From: Erythrobacter mangrovi
Lineage (GTDB): Bacteria > Pseudomonadota > Alphaproteobacteria > Sphingomonadales > Sphingomonadaceae
DNA length: 64,000 nt
Assembly (NCBI RefSeq): GCF_013260645.1
Contig: NZ_CP053921.1
Location: forward strand, 434,001-498,000
Direction: 5' to 3'
In this document: in pieces, positions 56,343 to 64,000 of the stretch
Position numbering within the stretch: the first letter of the stretch is position 1
Layout: each line of letters begins with the position of its first letter
The notes under the pieces: model-generated
Seen by the model: the letters and a program-made list of their open reading frames with translations, nothing else
Told to the model about the DNA's origin: nothing
The model's database searches: none
Position numbers and translations under genes: made by a program

Positions 56343-56954
56343 TTAAAGCAAGCGCCCCTGCTCGGGCCCCTCCACGGCGTCTAGTGCGTCTCTCCACACA
56401 GATAGGGTGGCGGGTACCTTCCGTTCAAGACTCAGACGATCAATTTCGGCAACGACCCGCTCGATCGCGGCATAACTGCGCTCCATTCGCGGAACCAGAT
56501 ACGCGGGCGCGCCATCGCCAAGCGCAAGCCCGCGCGCATCGGCATGGGCCAGGATCAGATCCGCCGCCATCGCGTCGTCAGGCGGGCCAATTTCGAGATG
56601 TAGCGAGGCCCGCATTCGCGTTTGCAGGTCGGGCAAGGCGATATCCCATTTCTCGCCATCGACGACCAGCAGCAAGGCGGTGCCATCCTCTTGCGCGCGG
56701 TTCCAGCGATGGAAGATGGTGGTTTCGTCCAGCCGGTCGGCCCCGTCTATCGCAATGCCAAGCCCACTGGCTTCGAACCAGCGCACCAGGAGCGACTTGC
56801 CCGAGCGACGTGGGCCGGTGAGGATCGCCGTGCGGTATGGCCAAGTCTCTGGCGCGGCGAGTGCGTCTGTAACAGCCTTGTTGCCGTTGCCGACGATGAT
56901 CGACTGGGCGCCGCCCGGGCGGGAAATTGAAAGCGGGAGGGCGATCTGCGACAT
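56343..56954 (-). CDS. hdaA: Hda-like regulator of DnaA (HdaA)
   Basis: A 203-residue AAA+ protein homologous to the DnaA ATPase domain. It begins MSQIALPL, where QIALPL (residues 3-8) fits the beta-clamp-binding hexapeptide QLxLPL. Walker A is GPRRSGKS (47-54), and IAIDGADRLDE (about 67-77) aligns loosely with Walker B-like positions. Bound to the clamp it would stimulate hydrolysis of DnaA-ATP and prevent over-initiation. It lies ten bases after the DUF2066 gene, an arrangement usual in alphaproteobacteria next to purM. Confidence 0.88.
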   Translation of the reverse strand: MSQIALPLSISRPGGAQSIIVGNGNKAVTDALAAPETWPYRTAILTGPRRSGKSLLVRWFEASGLGIAIDGADRLDETTIFHRWNRAQEDGTALLLVVDGEKWDIALPDLQTRMRASLHLEIGPPDDAMAADLILAHADARGLALGDGAPAYLVPRMERSYAAIERVVAEIDRLSLERKVPATLSVWRDALDAVEGPEQGRLL

Positions 56955-56964
56955 GTGCCGCGGC

Positions 56965-58242
56965 TCAGCGGCTGATCGAAAGCGCGGTGCTGCCCTGGCG
57001 GACGGTAAAGCCGCGCGCCTGGAGCGCTTCGGCCAGCTGCGTAATCGAACCGGCATAGCTGACCGTCATCACCGATGTCCCGCCGATTGCCGTGCTGCGC
57101 ACACCGGTGGCCCGAACGCCGGGCGTCCCACGTACGGCGGCAATCGCCCCGTCGAACGCCGCAGCGTCAGGTGTCGCCACCTGCACAGTATAGAGCGCAA
57201 CCGAACCGTCGGGCGGCGGCGTGTTGACCGGCGCGGCGGTGATTGCATTGCCGCTTTCCGCGGTAGGCCGCTCAGTTGATCCCTCACGCGCGGCGCGCTC
57301 GCGTTCAATCAATGCACGGCCAAGTTCGACCAGTCGCTGGATCGCCGGGTCGAGTTCAGGCGAGCCGAGGTTGAGCGTCGCATCGGGCTTGAGCTTGCCG
57401 TCGGCCAGCGCCTGCCGGAAGATACCATCGAAACGGACCACGGCCTGCGACAGCATCGCTGGGAGTTTCTGCGGGCTCTCGGCCTGCAACGTAAAGCTGT
57501 CGAGCACGACATTGTCCGGGCCGTAACGCGCAGTGAAAGTGCCTTCGATCGGCCCGCCGGGATAGGTGTAGCGCAGCCGGGCAATCGGGATCAGCACGTC
57601 CGATGCGCCGAAGTGATCGAGCACGTTGCGCCACCACACGCGACTGCGGCGTCCGGTCTGGCCGTAGGTGACGAGCAGCGAATCGCCCCCGGCACCCATC
57701 GGACGGACATAGTTGATCGGACTGGTGCCCGCCTGGAATTCCGCCCAAGCCTGCTGCCAGGGATTGCGCTGTTCAAAGACCATCTCGGTCCCGGCCGACA
57801 CCGTCACCGGGACAACCAGCAAGGGGGCCGATCGCGCAACTTCGCCGGCCTCGCCCAGAAACGGCGCCGCGCGGGATCGATCGAATACGACACCCAGCGT
57901 TGCGATGTACCGCCGGGGACCGAGCCGCTCACTTTCGATCACGATGGCCGAAACCATGCCGGAAATCTGCGAATCGGGCAGGCTAGGCCCACCGATCTTC
58001 TTCCAGGCCAGTTTCGCAGCGACATCCCAAGCCTTTTCACGCGCTTCGGAGCCTGTCTTTGCCGTCTCATCGACTTCGATACCTGAAACCTCGATATCGC
58101 TCGATGCTGCGACGGCCGCGATACCGCGATCGCCGCCGACTTGCGCCCATACCACTGCGCCGAGCGCACAAGCCGAAACGAACCCGGCGAGGATCAGGCC
58201 GGGGCGGCGCAAGGCTGGTTGAAGGGAAAGGGCATGGGACAT
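56965..58242 (-). CDS. DUF2066 family exported protein
   Basis: A 425-residue protein. It has an N-terminal membrane anchor or signal ([21 protein letters not shown]), then a DUF2066-like region (about 50-300), and a C-terminal part with a Pro/Thr linker and a small alpha/beta domain ([20 protein letters not shown] onward). Function is unknown. It is upstream of hdaA in the same operon and diverges from purM. Confidence 0.75.
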   Translation of the reverse strand: MSHALSLQPALRRPGLILAGFVSACALGAVVWAQVGGDRGIAAVAASSDIEVSGIEVDETAKTGSEAREKAWDVAAKLAWKKIGGPSLPDSQISGMVSAIVIESERLGPRRYIATLGVVFDRSRAAPFLGEAGEVARSAPLLVVPVTVSAGTEMVFEQRNPWQQAWAEFQAGTSPINYVRPMGAGGDSLLVTYGQTGRRSRVWWRNVLDHFGASDVLIPIARLRYTYPGGPIEGTFTARYGPDNVVLDSFTLQAESPQKLPAMLSQAVVRFDGIFRQALADGKLKPDATLNLGSPELDPAIQRLVELGRALIERERAAREGSTERPTAESGNAITAAPVNTPPPDGSVALYTVQVATPDAAAFDGAIAAVRGTPGVRATGVRSTAIGGTSVMTVSYAGSITQLAEALQARGFTVRQGSTALSISR

Positions 58243-58310
58243 CGCGGAATCCGGGGCCTTTTGCCGAAAGGAATCTGGAAATCCAAGCGCGAATGCGTAA
58301 GGCGGGGGGC

Positions 58311-59420
58311 ATGAGCGACGAACCCCGCAGCAATACCCCCTCCTACACCTACGAGCAGGCAGGTGTTTCGATCGAAGCGGGCAATGCGCTCGTCAAGGCG
58401 ATCGGTCCGTTGGTGAAGGCGACAATGCGCCCCGGCGCTGATGGCGAAATCGGTGGTTTCGGTGGCTTCTTCGACCCCAAGGCTGCCGGGTACAAGGACC
58501 CGCTGCTGGTCGCGGGCAATGACGGGGTGGGCACCAAGCTCAAGCTCGCCATCGACACCGGGCGGCACGATACGGTCGGCATCGACCTCGTCGCCATGTG
58601 CGTCAACGATCTCATCGTACAGGGCGCGGAGCCGCTGTTTTTCCTGGACTATTTCGCCACTGGCAAGCTGGAGAACGGCGTTGCCGAACGCGTCATCGCG
58701 GGGATCGCCGAAGGCTGCAAGATGGCCGGTTGCGCGCTGATCGGCGGCGAAACGGCGGAAATGCCCGGTATGTATGCCGCAGGTGACTACGACCTTGCCG
58801 GCTTCTGCGTCGGCGCCGTGGAACGTGGCGAACAATTGACCGGCGAACGCGTCGCGCCTGGACACGTATTACTCGGCCTCGCCAGCTCGGGTGTGCATTC
58901 CAACGGCTATTCGCTGGTGCGCCGACTCGCGACGGACAAGGGCTGGAAGCTCGACCGCCCCGCCCTGTTCGACCAGGAGCGCCTGCTGGTCGATGCGCTG
59001 ATCGAGCCGACGAAGATTTATGTGAGGAGCCTGCTTCCGGTCGTGCGCGACGGGCTGGTCGATGCGCTGGCCCATATAACCGGGGGCGGACTGCTGGAGA
59101 ACATCCCGCGTGTCCTGCCGCAGGGGGCACATGCCGAAGTCGATGCCGACGCGTGGGATCAGCCCGGGTTGATGGCCTTCCTCCAGGCGCAGGGCAATAT
59201 CGAGCCTGCCGAGATGGCCCGCACCTTTAACTGCGGCGTAGGCATGGTGCTGGCGGTCGAACCTGCCAAGGCCGAGATTGTTCGTTCGCGGCTCGAGGAC
59301 GCGGGCGAAACCGTTCTCTCGGTCGGTCGGATCGTCGAGGGGCCGAAGGGCTGCACCGTACGCGGATCGGCGGACACCTGGTCGGCACGTGAGGACTGGT
59401 CGGCGACGCATAATGCCTGA
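58311..59420 (+). CDS. purM: Phosphoribosylformylglycinamidine cyclo-ligase
   Basis: A 369-residue enzyme converting FGAM to AIR in purine synthesis. Diagnostic segments: [74 protein letters not shown] and CGVGMVL. The start at 58311 fits the family. Its last eight bases overlap purN. Confidence 0.97.
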   Translation: MSDEPRSNTPSYTYEQAGVSIEAGNALVKAIGPLVKATMRPGADGEIGGFGGFFDPKAAGYKDPLLVAGNDGVGTKLKLAIDTGRHDTVGIDLVAMCVNDLIVQGAEPLFFLDYFATGKLENGVAERVIAGIAEGCKMAGCALIGGETAEMPGMYAAGDYDLAGFCVGAVERGEQLTGERVAPGHVLLGLASSGVHSNGYSLVRRLATDKGWKLDRPALFDQERLLVDALIEPTKIYVRSLLPVVRDGLVDALAHITGGGLLENIPRVLPQGAHAEVDADAWDQPGLMAFLQAQGNIEPAEMARTFNCGVGMVLAVEPAKAEIVRSRLEDAGETVLSVGRIVEGPKGCTVRGSADTWSAREDWSATHNA

Positions 59421-60378
59421 TCGTGTCCGCGTAGCTGTCTTCGTGTCCGGCAAGGGCACGAACATGGCCGCGCTGCTCTATGCCAGCCGCCTCCCCGACA
59501 GCCCCTACGAACTGGTGCTGGTCGCTTCGAACGACCCGGCGGCCGGCGCGCTGGCCTTGGCTGCGGGTGAAGGCGTTGCCACATTCGCGCTTTCCCACAA
59601 GGGCATGCAGCGCGCCGATCACGATGTGGCAATGGAGGCCGCAGCGAAGAAAGCCGGAGCGGATTACATCGCGCTGGCCGGATATATGCGGATCCTGTCG
59701 CCCGAGTTCGTGCGCCGCTGGGAAGGGCGACTGCTCAACATCCACCCTTCGCTGCTGCCGAAATATCCCGGACTCGACACGCACACCCGCGCCATCGCGG
59801 CGGGCGATAGCCATGCCGGAACCACGGTACATCTGGTGACCGAGGATCTCGACGCGGGCGAGGCCCTGGGGCAGGTTGCGGTGGCGATCCAGCCCGAGGA
59901 CACACCCGAGACGCTGGCCGAGCGCGTCCGCATCGCCGAGCACCAGCTCTATCCGCGGGTGCTGGCCGATTACGTCATGCGAGAGAACGATCCCGCATGG
60001 CTGCTTGAACGCGTCCGCCAACTCGCTCTCGCCCTGCCTGAAACGCACGAGCGCGAAAGCCACGGGTCGCCCGGCTGGCGCGCGGGAAGCGAGAAATCGG
60101 GCAAGTTCTTCGCCTATTTCGCCGACCAGCATCACGGCACGCCCCATGTGTCGCTACTTGTCAAATGCAGCAGCATGGACGAGCTCGAAGGCCTCGTCGA
60201 AGCGCAGCCGCATGCCTACCACAAGCCGGCCTATTACGGGGCCAGCGGATGGATCGGGATAATCCTCAATCGGCCAGGGGTGGATTGGGACGCGATTGCG
60301 GACTGGCTGCACCGCAGTTGGCGACTAATTGCCCCAAGCAGGCTGACAAGGCTTCTCGACGCGGCCGATGCGTTCTAG
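59413..60378 (+). CDS. purN: PurN fused to a C-terminal YjbR/MmcQ-like domain
   Basis: A 321-residue protein. Residues 1-195 are phosphoribosylglycinamide formyltransferase, with [12 protein letters not shown], catalytic Asn109 and His111 ([12 protein letters not shown]) and Asp147 (TEDLDAG); this makes FGAR in purine synthesis. About 198-305 read as a YjbR/MmcQ-type domain: [47 protein letters not shown] and [20 protein letters not shown]. Typical PurN is about 190-220 residues. The frame is continuous, so a fusion is genuine in this sequence. The role of the second domain is unknown. Confidence 0.9.
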   Translation: MPDRVRVAVFVSGKGTNMAALLYASRLPDSPYELVLVASNDPAAGALALAAGEGVATFALSHKGMQRADHDVAMEAAAKKAGADYIALAGYMRILSPEFVRRWEGRLLNIHPSLLPKYPGLDTHTRAIAAGDSHAGTTVHLVTEDLDAGEALGQVAVAIQPEDTPETLAERVRIAEHQLYPRVLADYVMRENDPAWLLERVRQLALALPETHERESHGSPGWRAGSEKSGKFFAYFADQHHGTPHVSLLVKCSSMDELEGLVEAQPHAYHKPAYYGASGWIGIILNRPGVDWDAIADWLHRSWRLIAPSRLTRLLDAADAF

Positions 60379-60387
60379 GGTGCCCCA

Positions 60388-60588
60388 ATGGGTCGCTCGA
60401 TACTATTCTACGCCGTCGCGGCGCTTGTCCTCGTCATCGTGGCGAGCAATGCCGACGAAATCGAAGGTCGCCAGAGCGAGGCGAGCATGGGGGAAACATT
60501 GCTGGTGATCGGGGGCGTGCTTGTCTTCGTGCTCCTGTCGCGACTGTTAATCTCCCGTCTATTCACCCGTTCCGAAGGCCGCGAGTGA
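60388..60588 (+). CDS. Small two-helix membrane protein
   Basis: A 66-residue protein with two transmembrane helices (about 4-20 and 37-58) joined by an acidic loop (NADEIEGRQSEASMGE). No family is recognised. It lies ten bases after purN and its stop overlaps the sulfotransferase GTG start (GTGA). Confidence 0.6.
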   Translation: MGRSILFYAVAALVLVIVASNADEIEGRQSEASMGETLLVIGGVLVFVLLSRLLISRLFTRSEGRE

Positions 60589-61775
60589 ACGCACCCCCAC
60601 GCCCGCACCCCTTTGCCCGCTCGCGGGTGGCGGAGCTGGCGGGACGCGCGGTAGAGGCGATGTGGGAACGCGGGCTGACCGAAAAGCCGCCGCTCGATCC
60701 CGAATACCTTTGGCAGATCGGCGCTCGAGGTTTCACCGAAGACGACGAACGCTCGATCCGTAGCCCGGCGGAGGTCACGGATTTTCACGAACGGCTCGAC
60801 CTGCTTTGCCACAGCCTGCGTGAAGAGGCGGACCTCAACCCGCTGGGCCACACCATGGCCTATGGCCAGCTCACCGCAGCCATCCGCAAGCGCCATGCAC
60901 TGGGCCGTTACTGGCGCGTGAATCCAGCCGTTGCGGATACCACGATCGCGGCGCCGATCATCGTTGTCGGGCAGATGCGCGCGGGCACCACGCGCATCCA
61001 CCGGCTACTCGCGGCCGACCCGCACCATGCCGGCACGCGCTTCTGCAACAGCCACGATCCCGTGCCACGCCGCCCGGACCTGCGCCCGGTGAAAATCGCG
61101 CTGGGCCTGGCCATCGCACGCAGGATCAACCCCTGGCTCGACACGTTGCATCCATTCGGCGCCACCCGTGTCGACGAGGAGCTGGGCTGGCTGGCCGGGG
61201 CGCTGGATGCTTGTGCCTACGAAGCGCAATGGCGCATCCCCAGCTATGTGGCATTCAGCGAAGCCCGCGATGCGAGCGCAATCTACACCGAATTCGCACA
61301 CATCCTGCGTACCGATGCCGCCGTCATGGGCGACGCGCACCGGCCGCGCGTGCTCAAGTGCCCGCAGTTCTCCGAAGACCTGCCCGCCCTGCTCGCACAG
61401 TTCCCCGAAGCTCGACTGGTAGTGACGCATCGCGACCATGCGGAGGTACTCAACAGTTCGGTTTCGATGGTCGCGAGCCAGATGGCCTTCCAGAGCGACC
61501 ACGCCGACCTGGCTGCGCTCCAGGCAGAATGGCGACGAAAACTGGCGCTGCGCGAAGCGCGGATCGAAGCCGCGCTGGAGGGCTTCGATGGCCCGCTTGC
61601 GCGGGTCGATTTCGCCGGCCTCAGCACGGATTGGCATCGCGAGATCGCCCGGATCTATGCAACGCTCGGCCTTGACCTCACAGCTTCGGCGGTAGCCGCA
61701 ATGGAGCGCGAAATGGGTCGCGCAGAGAGCGACCCGCACCACGCACACCGCGGCCAGATGGCCGATTTCGCCTGA
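60585..61775 (+). CDS. PAPS-dependent sulfotransferase-family protein
   Basis: A 396-residue protein. The 5'-phosphosulfate loop is IIVVGQMRAGTTRIHRLL (about 125-142), and a later 3'-phosphate-binding area is suggested by RLVVTHRDHAEVLNSSVSMV. It belongs to the Sulfotransfer_3-like group common in marine sphingomonads; acceptors may be lipids or glycans. The start is GTG, overlapping the previous stop codon. It is convergent with an MddA-like gene three bases away. Confidence 0.85.
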   Translation: MNAPPRPHPFARSRVAELAGRAVEAMWERGLTEKPPLDPEYLWQIGARGFTEDDERSIRSPAEVTDFHERLDLLCHSLREEADLNPLGHTMAYGQLTAAIRKRHALGRYWRVNPAVADTTIAAPIIVVGQMRAGTTRIHRLLAADPHHAGTRFCNSHDPVPRRPDLRPVKIALGLAIARRINPWLDTLHPFGATRVDEELGWLAGALDACAYEAQWRIPSYVAFSEARDASAIYTEFAHILRTDAAVMGDAHRPRVLKCPQFSEDLPALLAQFPEARLVVTHRDHAEVLNSSVSMVASQMAFQSDHADLAALQAEWRRKLALREARIEAALEGFDGPLARVDFAGLSTDWHREIARIYATLGLDLTASAVAAMEREMGRAESDPHHAHRGQMADFA

Positions 61776-61778
61776 TCA

Positions 61779-62516
61779 TCAGGCCTTCTTGCCGATCCCC
61801 GGGATGAACGCCCCCACCGACTTACGGTATTCCGCATACTGGTCCCCGAAGAGATTCATCAGGTCGCGCTCCTCATGCGCGATCCCGATCATGATGTAGA
61901 TCGTCATGCCGACCGCAAACAACAGGTGGCCATAAGTCATGGTCGCAGTGGCCCAGAAGGCGAGAAAGAAGCCGGCATAGATCGGGTGCCGCACCAGCTT
62001 GTAGAACATGGGCGTACGCATGACCGGCGCGCTCGGCTGCGAACCGCGCAGGTTAAGCCAGGCCTGCTGCAGGCCGAACAGCTCGAAGTGGTTGATCAAC
62101 CAGGTTGAAATGAAGACAATGCCGAAACCGGCCCAGAACAGACCGTTCATGATCGCCTGTCCCAATTCGCCCTCGATCCTCCAAAGGGTGCCCTCGATCG
62201 GGTGCCAGCCGGCAAACAGGATGACGAGCGCGGCCACGGTTGCGAGGCAATAGACACTCCGCTCCATCGCGGCAGGAATGATCTTGGTGATCCGGGCCTT
62301 GAAGCCCGGTCGCGCCATGACCGAATGCTGCAGGCCGAACAGGGCAATCAGCGCGATGTCGATTATCACCGATTGCAGTGGCGGGGCTGCGCCTCCCTTA
62401 TCGAGATGCGTCGGCATGAAAGCGAATTCGCCCACGAAGCCGACCAGGTACAGGAATGCGCCGAAGAATGCGAAGTAGACGGCAACCGAAATCGCCATAA
62501 CCAGTGCCCGCACCAT
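61779..62516 (-). CDS. Isoprenylcysteine methyltransferase-like / MddA-like membrane enzyme
   Basis: A 245-residue polytopic membrane protein with about six helices. The LQHSVMARPGF segment and KLVRHPIYAGFFLAFWA, with HEERDLMNLFGDQYAEYRKSV near the C-terminus, are typical of the NnrU/ICMT superfamily. The closest named match I recall is methanethiol S-methyltransferase MddA, which makes dimethyl sulfide. That assignment is tentative. GGAGGACACT precedes the ATG at 62516. Confidence 0.78.
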   Translation of the reverse strand: MVRALVMAISVAVYFAFFGAFLYLVGFVGEFAFMPTHLDKGGAAPPLQSVIIDIALIALFGLQHSVMARPGFKARITKIIPAAMERSVYCLATVAALVILFAGWHPIEGTLWRIEGELGQAIMNGLFWAGFGIVFISTWLINHFELFGLQQAWLNLRGSQPSAPVMRTPMFYKLVRHPIYAGFFLAFWATATMTYGHLLFAVGMTIYIMIGIAHEERDLMNLFGDQYAEYRKSVGAFIPGIGKKA

Positions 62517-62623
62517 AGTGTCCTCCTCAAAAGAACGTGCGACCCGGTCTCTCCTCAAGAGCTACGTCATACCGCAATTCGATAGCGTGACCAATTTCTG
62601 ACAGGAAACTTATCCCGGATGCG

Positions 62624-62656
62624 AAAACGGGCGCGCCCCCAGCGGAGCACGCCCGT
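62624..62656 (-). terminator. Intrinsic terminator of ndk
   Basis: Minus-strand ACGGGCGTGC and GCGCGCCCGT form a 10-bp stem with one G-T pair, followed by TTTTC. It is about 20 bases after the ndk stop. Confidence 0.8.
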
Positions 62657-62678
62657 ATCACGTTGATCCGAAGTTCGC

Positions 62679-63101
62679 TTAGCCGACGATTTCTTCGGGC
62701 TTGAAGAAGAAGTCGATCTCGATCTTGGCGTTCTCGTCGCTGTCCGAACCGTGGACGGTGTTCTCACCGATCGACAGGGCGTAGGTCTTGCGAATGGTAC
62801 CTTCGGCGGCGTCGGCCGGGTTGGTTGCGCCCATGATGTCGCGATTGCGGGTCACGGCATCTTCGCCTTCGAGGACCTGCACCACCACTGGTTCGCTCAT
62901 CATGAAATCGCACAGTTCGCCGAAGAAAGGGCGTTCCTTGTGCACCGCGTAGAAGCCTTCGGCCTGTTCGCGGGTCATGTGGATGCGCTTCGACGCCACG
63001 ACGCGCAGGCCGGCCTCTTCCAGCATCTTGGTGACCGCGCCGGTCAGGTTGCGGCGGGTGGCATCGGGCTTGATGATCGAAAAGGTGCGGGTAACCGCCA
63101 T
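62679..63101 (-). CDS. ndk: Nucleoside diphosphate kinase
   Basis: A 140-residue kinase that transfers phosphate between nucleoside tri- and diphosphates via phosphohistidine. It begins [18 protein letters not shown]; the active-site His117 lies in NTVHGSDS, preceded by [15 protein letters not shown]. Length and motifs are normal. A good terminator follows. Confidence 0.97.
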   Translation of the reverse strand: MAVTRTFSIIKPDATRRNLTGAVTKMLEEAGLRVVASKRIHMTREQAEGFYAVHKERPFFGELCDFMMSEPVVVQVLEGEDAVTRNRDIMGATNPADAAEGTIRKTYALSIGENTVHGSDSDENAKIEIDFFFKPEEIVG

Positions 63102-63194
63102 GAGAATTATCCTTGCAGATGGGGGAAATTGTTGCGCGCGCCCCTAGCGCTGCACAGGCGCGCGGGCAAGTACGAAGCGTTCGGCGCCGTGGGG

Positions 63195-63689
63195 CTATTT
63201 CAGGCCTTGGGTCAGCGTCAGCTGTACCGCAGTCTTGTCGCCGCTGCGACTGGCCATGGCTGAGAAGGCAAGCCCGTCCTTACCCTCGCCCGCAATCGTG
63301 GTTGATTCGCCCGTCGGAATACTGACGGTTACCTCTATCCCTGCCGCCTCCGCCTGTTTGCGATAGAAGGCGATCACCTCCTCGACCGGCGCGTCCCCCT
63401 GCAAGGTCAGGAGAACGAAGCTTCCCCCATCGCGCTCGACATGGGTGTTGTTGAGCACCTTGAACCCGGGCGCAATTGAGAAGCCCTGTGGTAGCTCGAC
63501 CGGCACTTGCTCGCCGGCGCGCAGCGTGGTCACGGTGCCATCCTGGTCGGTAATCGACGCTTTGGTCTCGCCGCCGTCGATTTCATAGGTCCCGACCCTG
63601 TCACCGTCTTCATCGGTCAGTGTCCCCTCGTTCGAGGAACCGCAGGCAGCAAGGGCCAAAGACAATGACAGCAAGGCGATACGGCGCAT
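63195..63689 (-). CDS. Lipoprotein of unknown function
   Basis: A 164-residue lipoprotein (lipobox LAAC, Cys16) with GGAGGACCACC before the ATG. The mature part is beta-rich with acidic repeats (TDEDGDRVGTYE, TDQDGTVTTL), then VEEVIAFYRKQAEAAGIEVT and a C-terminal strand. An in-frame upstream start at 63704 lacks a ribosome site. Not recognised. Confidence 0.72.
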   Translation of the reverse strand: MRRIALLSLSLALAACGSSNEGTLTDEDGDRVGTYEIDGGETKASITDQDGTVTTLRAGEQVPVELPQGFSIAPGFKVLNNTHVERDGGSFVLLTLQGDAPVEEVIAFYRKQAEAAGIEVTVSIPTGESTTIAGEGKDGLAFSAMASRSGDKTAVQLTLTQGLK

Positions 63690-63723
63690 GGTGGTCCTCC
63701 GCACTTCCCGGACAGGCTAGCGT

Positions 63724-64000
63724 TCAAGCCCCTTCGCGCCAACCGCCTGTCTCATCCTGTTTGAAGATGCGGTTGTCGATTGCTTCGTCCGCTGCGAAGC
63801 GACGCCAAAGCTGGGCAGCACCGTCACGCGCCGCTGCGTCGAACAGCAGCAACACGCGCGAGAACGCCAGAGCTTCGTCACGCCACTGCCCGTCAGCGAT
63901 GATCGCCATGCCGGCGTCATTGGTTGCCACCGCGCTGTCCGAAAGGAGAATTGGCTGGCGCGCATCGTCTGGGCTCCCGGCCATTCCATGGGCGAGGAAG
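63724..64000 (-). CDS. holC: DNA polymerase III subunit chi, 3' part
   Basis: The window ends inside this gene; about 91 C-terminal codons are present. The segment ahead of the first visible ATG reads F-L-A-H-G, then MAGSPDDARQPILLSD, matching the HolC stretch FLPHG. NDAGMAIIADG and ARDGAAQLWRRF follow. The chi subunit joins the clamp-loader complex to SSB. An internal ATG at 63984 is not the true start. Confidence 0.85.
   Translation of the reverse strand, partial: FLAHGMAGSPDDARQPILLSDSAVATNDAGMAIIADGQWRDEALAFSRVLLLFDAAARDGAAQLWRRFAADEAIDNRIFKQDETGGWREGA

Overview
The window reads as chromosomal DNA of a GC-rich alphaproteobacterium. Gene content and order (plsX-fabH-ihfA-merR, purM divergent from a DUF2066 gene and hdaA, an atpHAGDC operon without atpB/E/F, a DUF2794 gene, two-partner secretion with a CHAT protein) point to Sphingomonadales, most likely Erythrobacteraceae. 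This placement is inferred from family recognition and layout; no search was run. No rRNA, tRNA, CRISPR array, insertion sequence or prophage block was seen.

Layout. 1-4351: tail of one thioredoxin-fold gene, a DsbA-like lipoprotein and smc. 4376-5867: a SnoaL-like/DUF2239 pair divergent from a small GIY-YIG protein across a two-operator control region. 5874-8886: rpmF, plsX, fabH, ihfA, merR. 9129-12775: MAPEG protein, metallo-hydrolase, two paralogous cytochrome c lipoproteins, and an S24 repressor divergent from two small unknown genes with an SOS-box-like site between them. 12893-20002: a secreted unknown, an aldehyde dehydrogenase/TPP-enzyme pair, a D-2-hydroxyacid dehydrogenase, a 2OG oxygenase, a DUF559 protein and cysS. 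20061-31349: a three-gene unit encoding an exported CHAT peptidase, a TpsB transporter and a 2138-residue TpsA exoprotein. 31494-34659: nitroreductase, cobT, fsa. 34878-42555: DUF4197, priA, a PEP mutase-like/ada/DUF1203 coupled operon, a membrane serine protease and a TauD-like dioxygenase. 42763-47887: F1 ATP synthase operon with a lipoprotein gene inserted between atpG and atpD. 48051-56315: S9 peptidase, HNH protein, glmU, gph, SDR dehydrogenase, membrane proteins, DUF2794, cysE. 56343-61775: hdaA, DUF2066, purM, a purN fused to a YjbR-like domain, a small membrane protein and a sulfotransferase. 61779-64000: MddA-like methyltransferase, ndk, a lipoprotein and the 3' part of holC.

Most of the window is housekeeping: phospholipid/fatty acid initiation, purine synthesis, replication restart, translation and ATP synthesis. 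The strongest candidates for undescribed biology are (a) the CHAT-TpsB-TpsA operon, where a caspase-like peptidase with a signal peptide is translationally coupled to a secretion pair; (b) the possibly DNA-damage-responsive S24 repressor module at 11430-12775; (c) the DUF2239/GIY-YIG divergent unit with a near-consensus, probably leaderless promoter flanked by two operators; and (d) the PurN-YjbR fusion.
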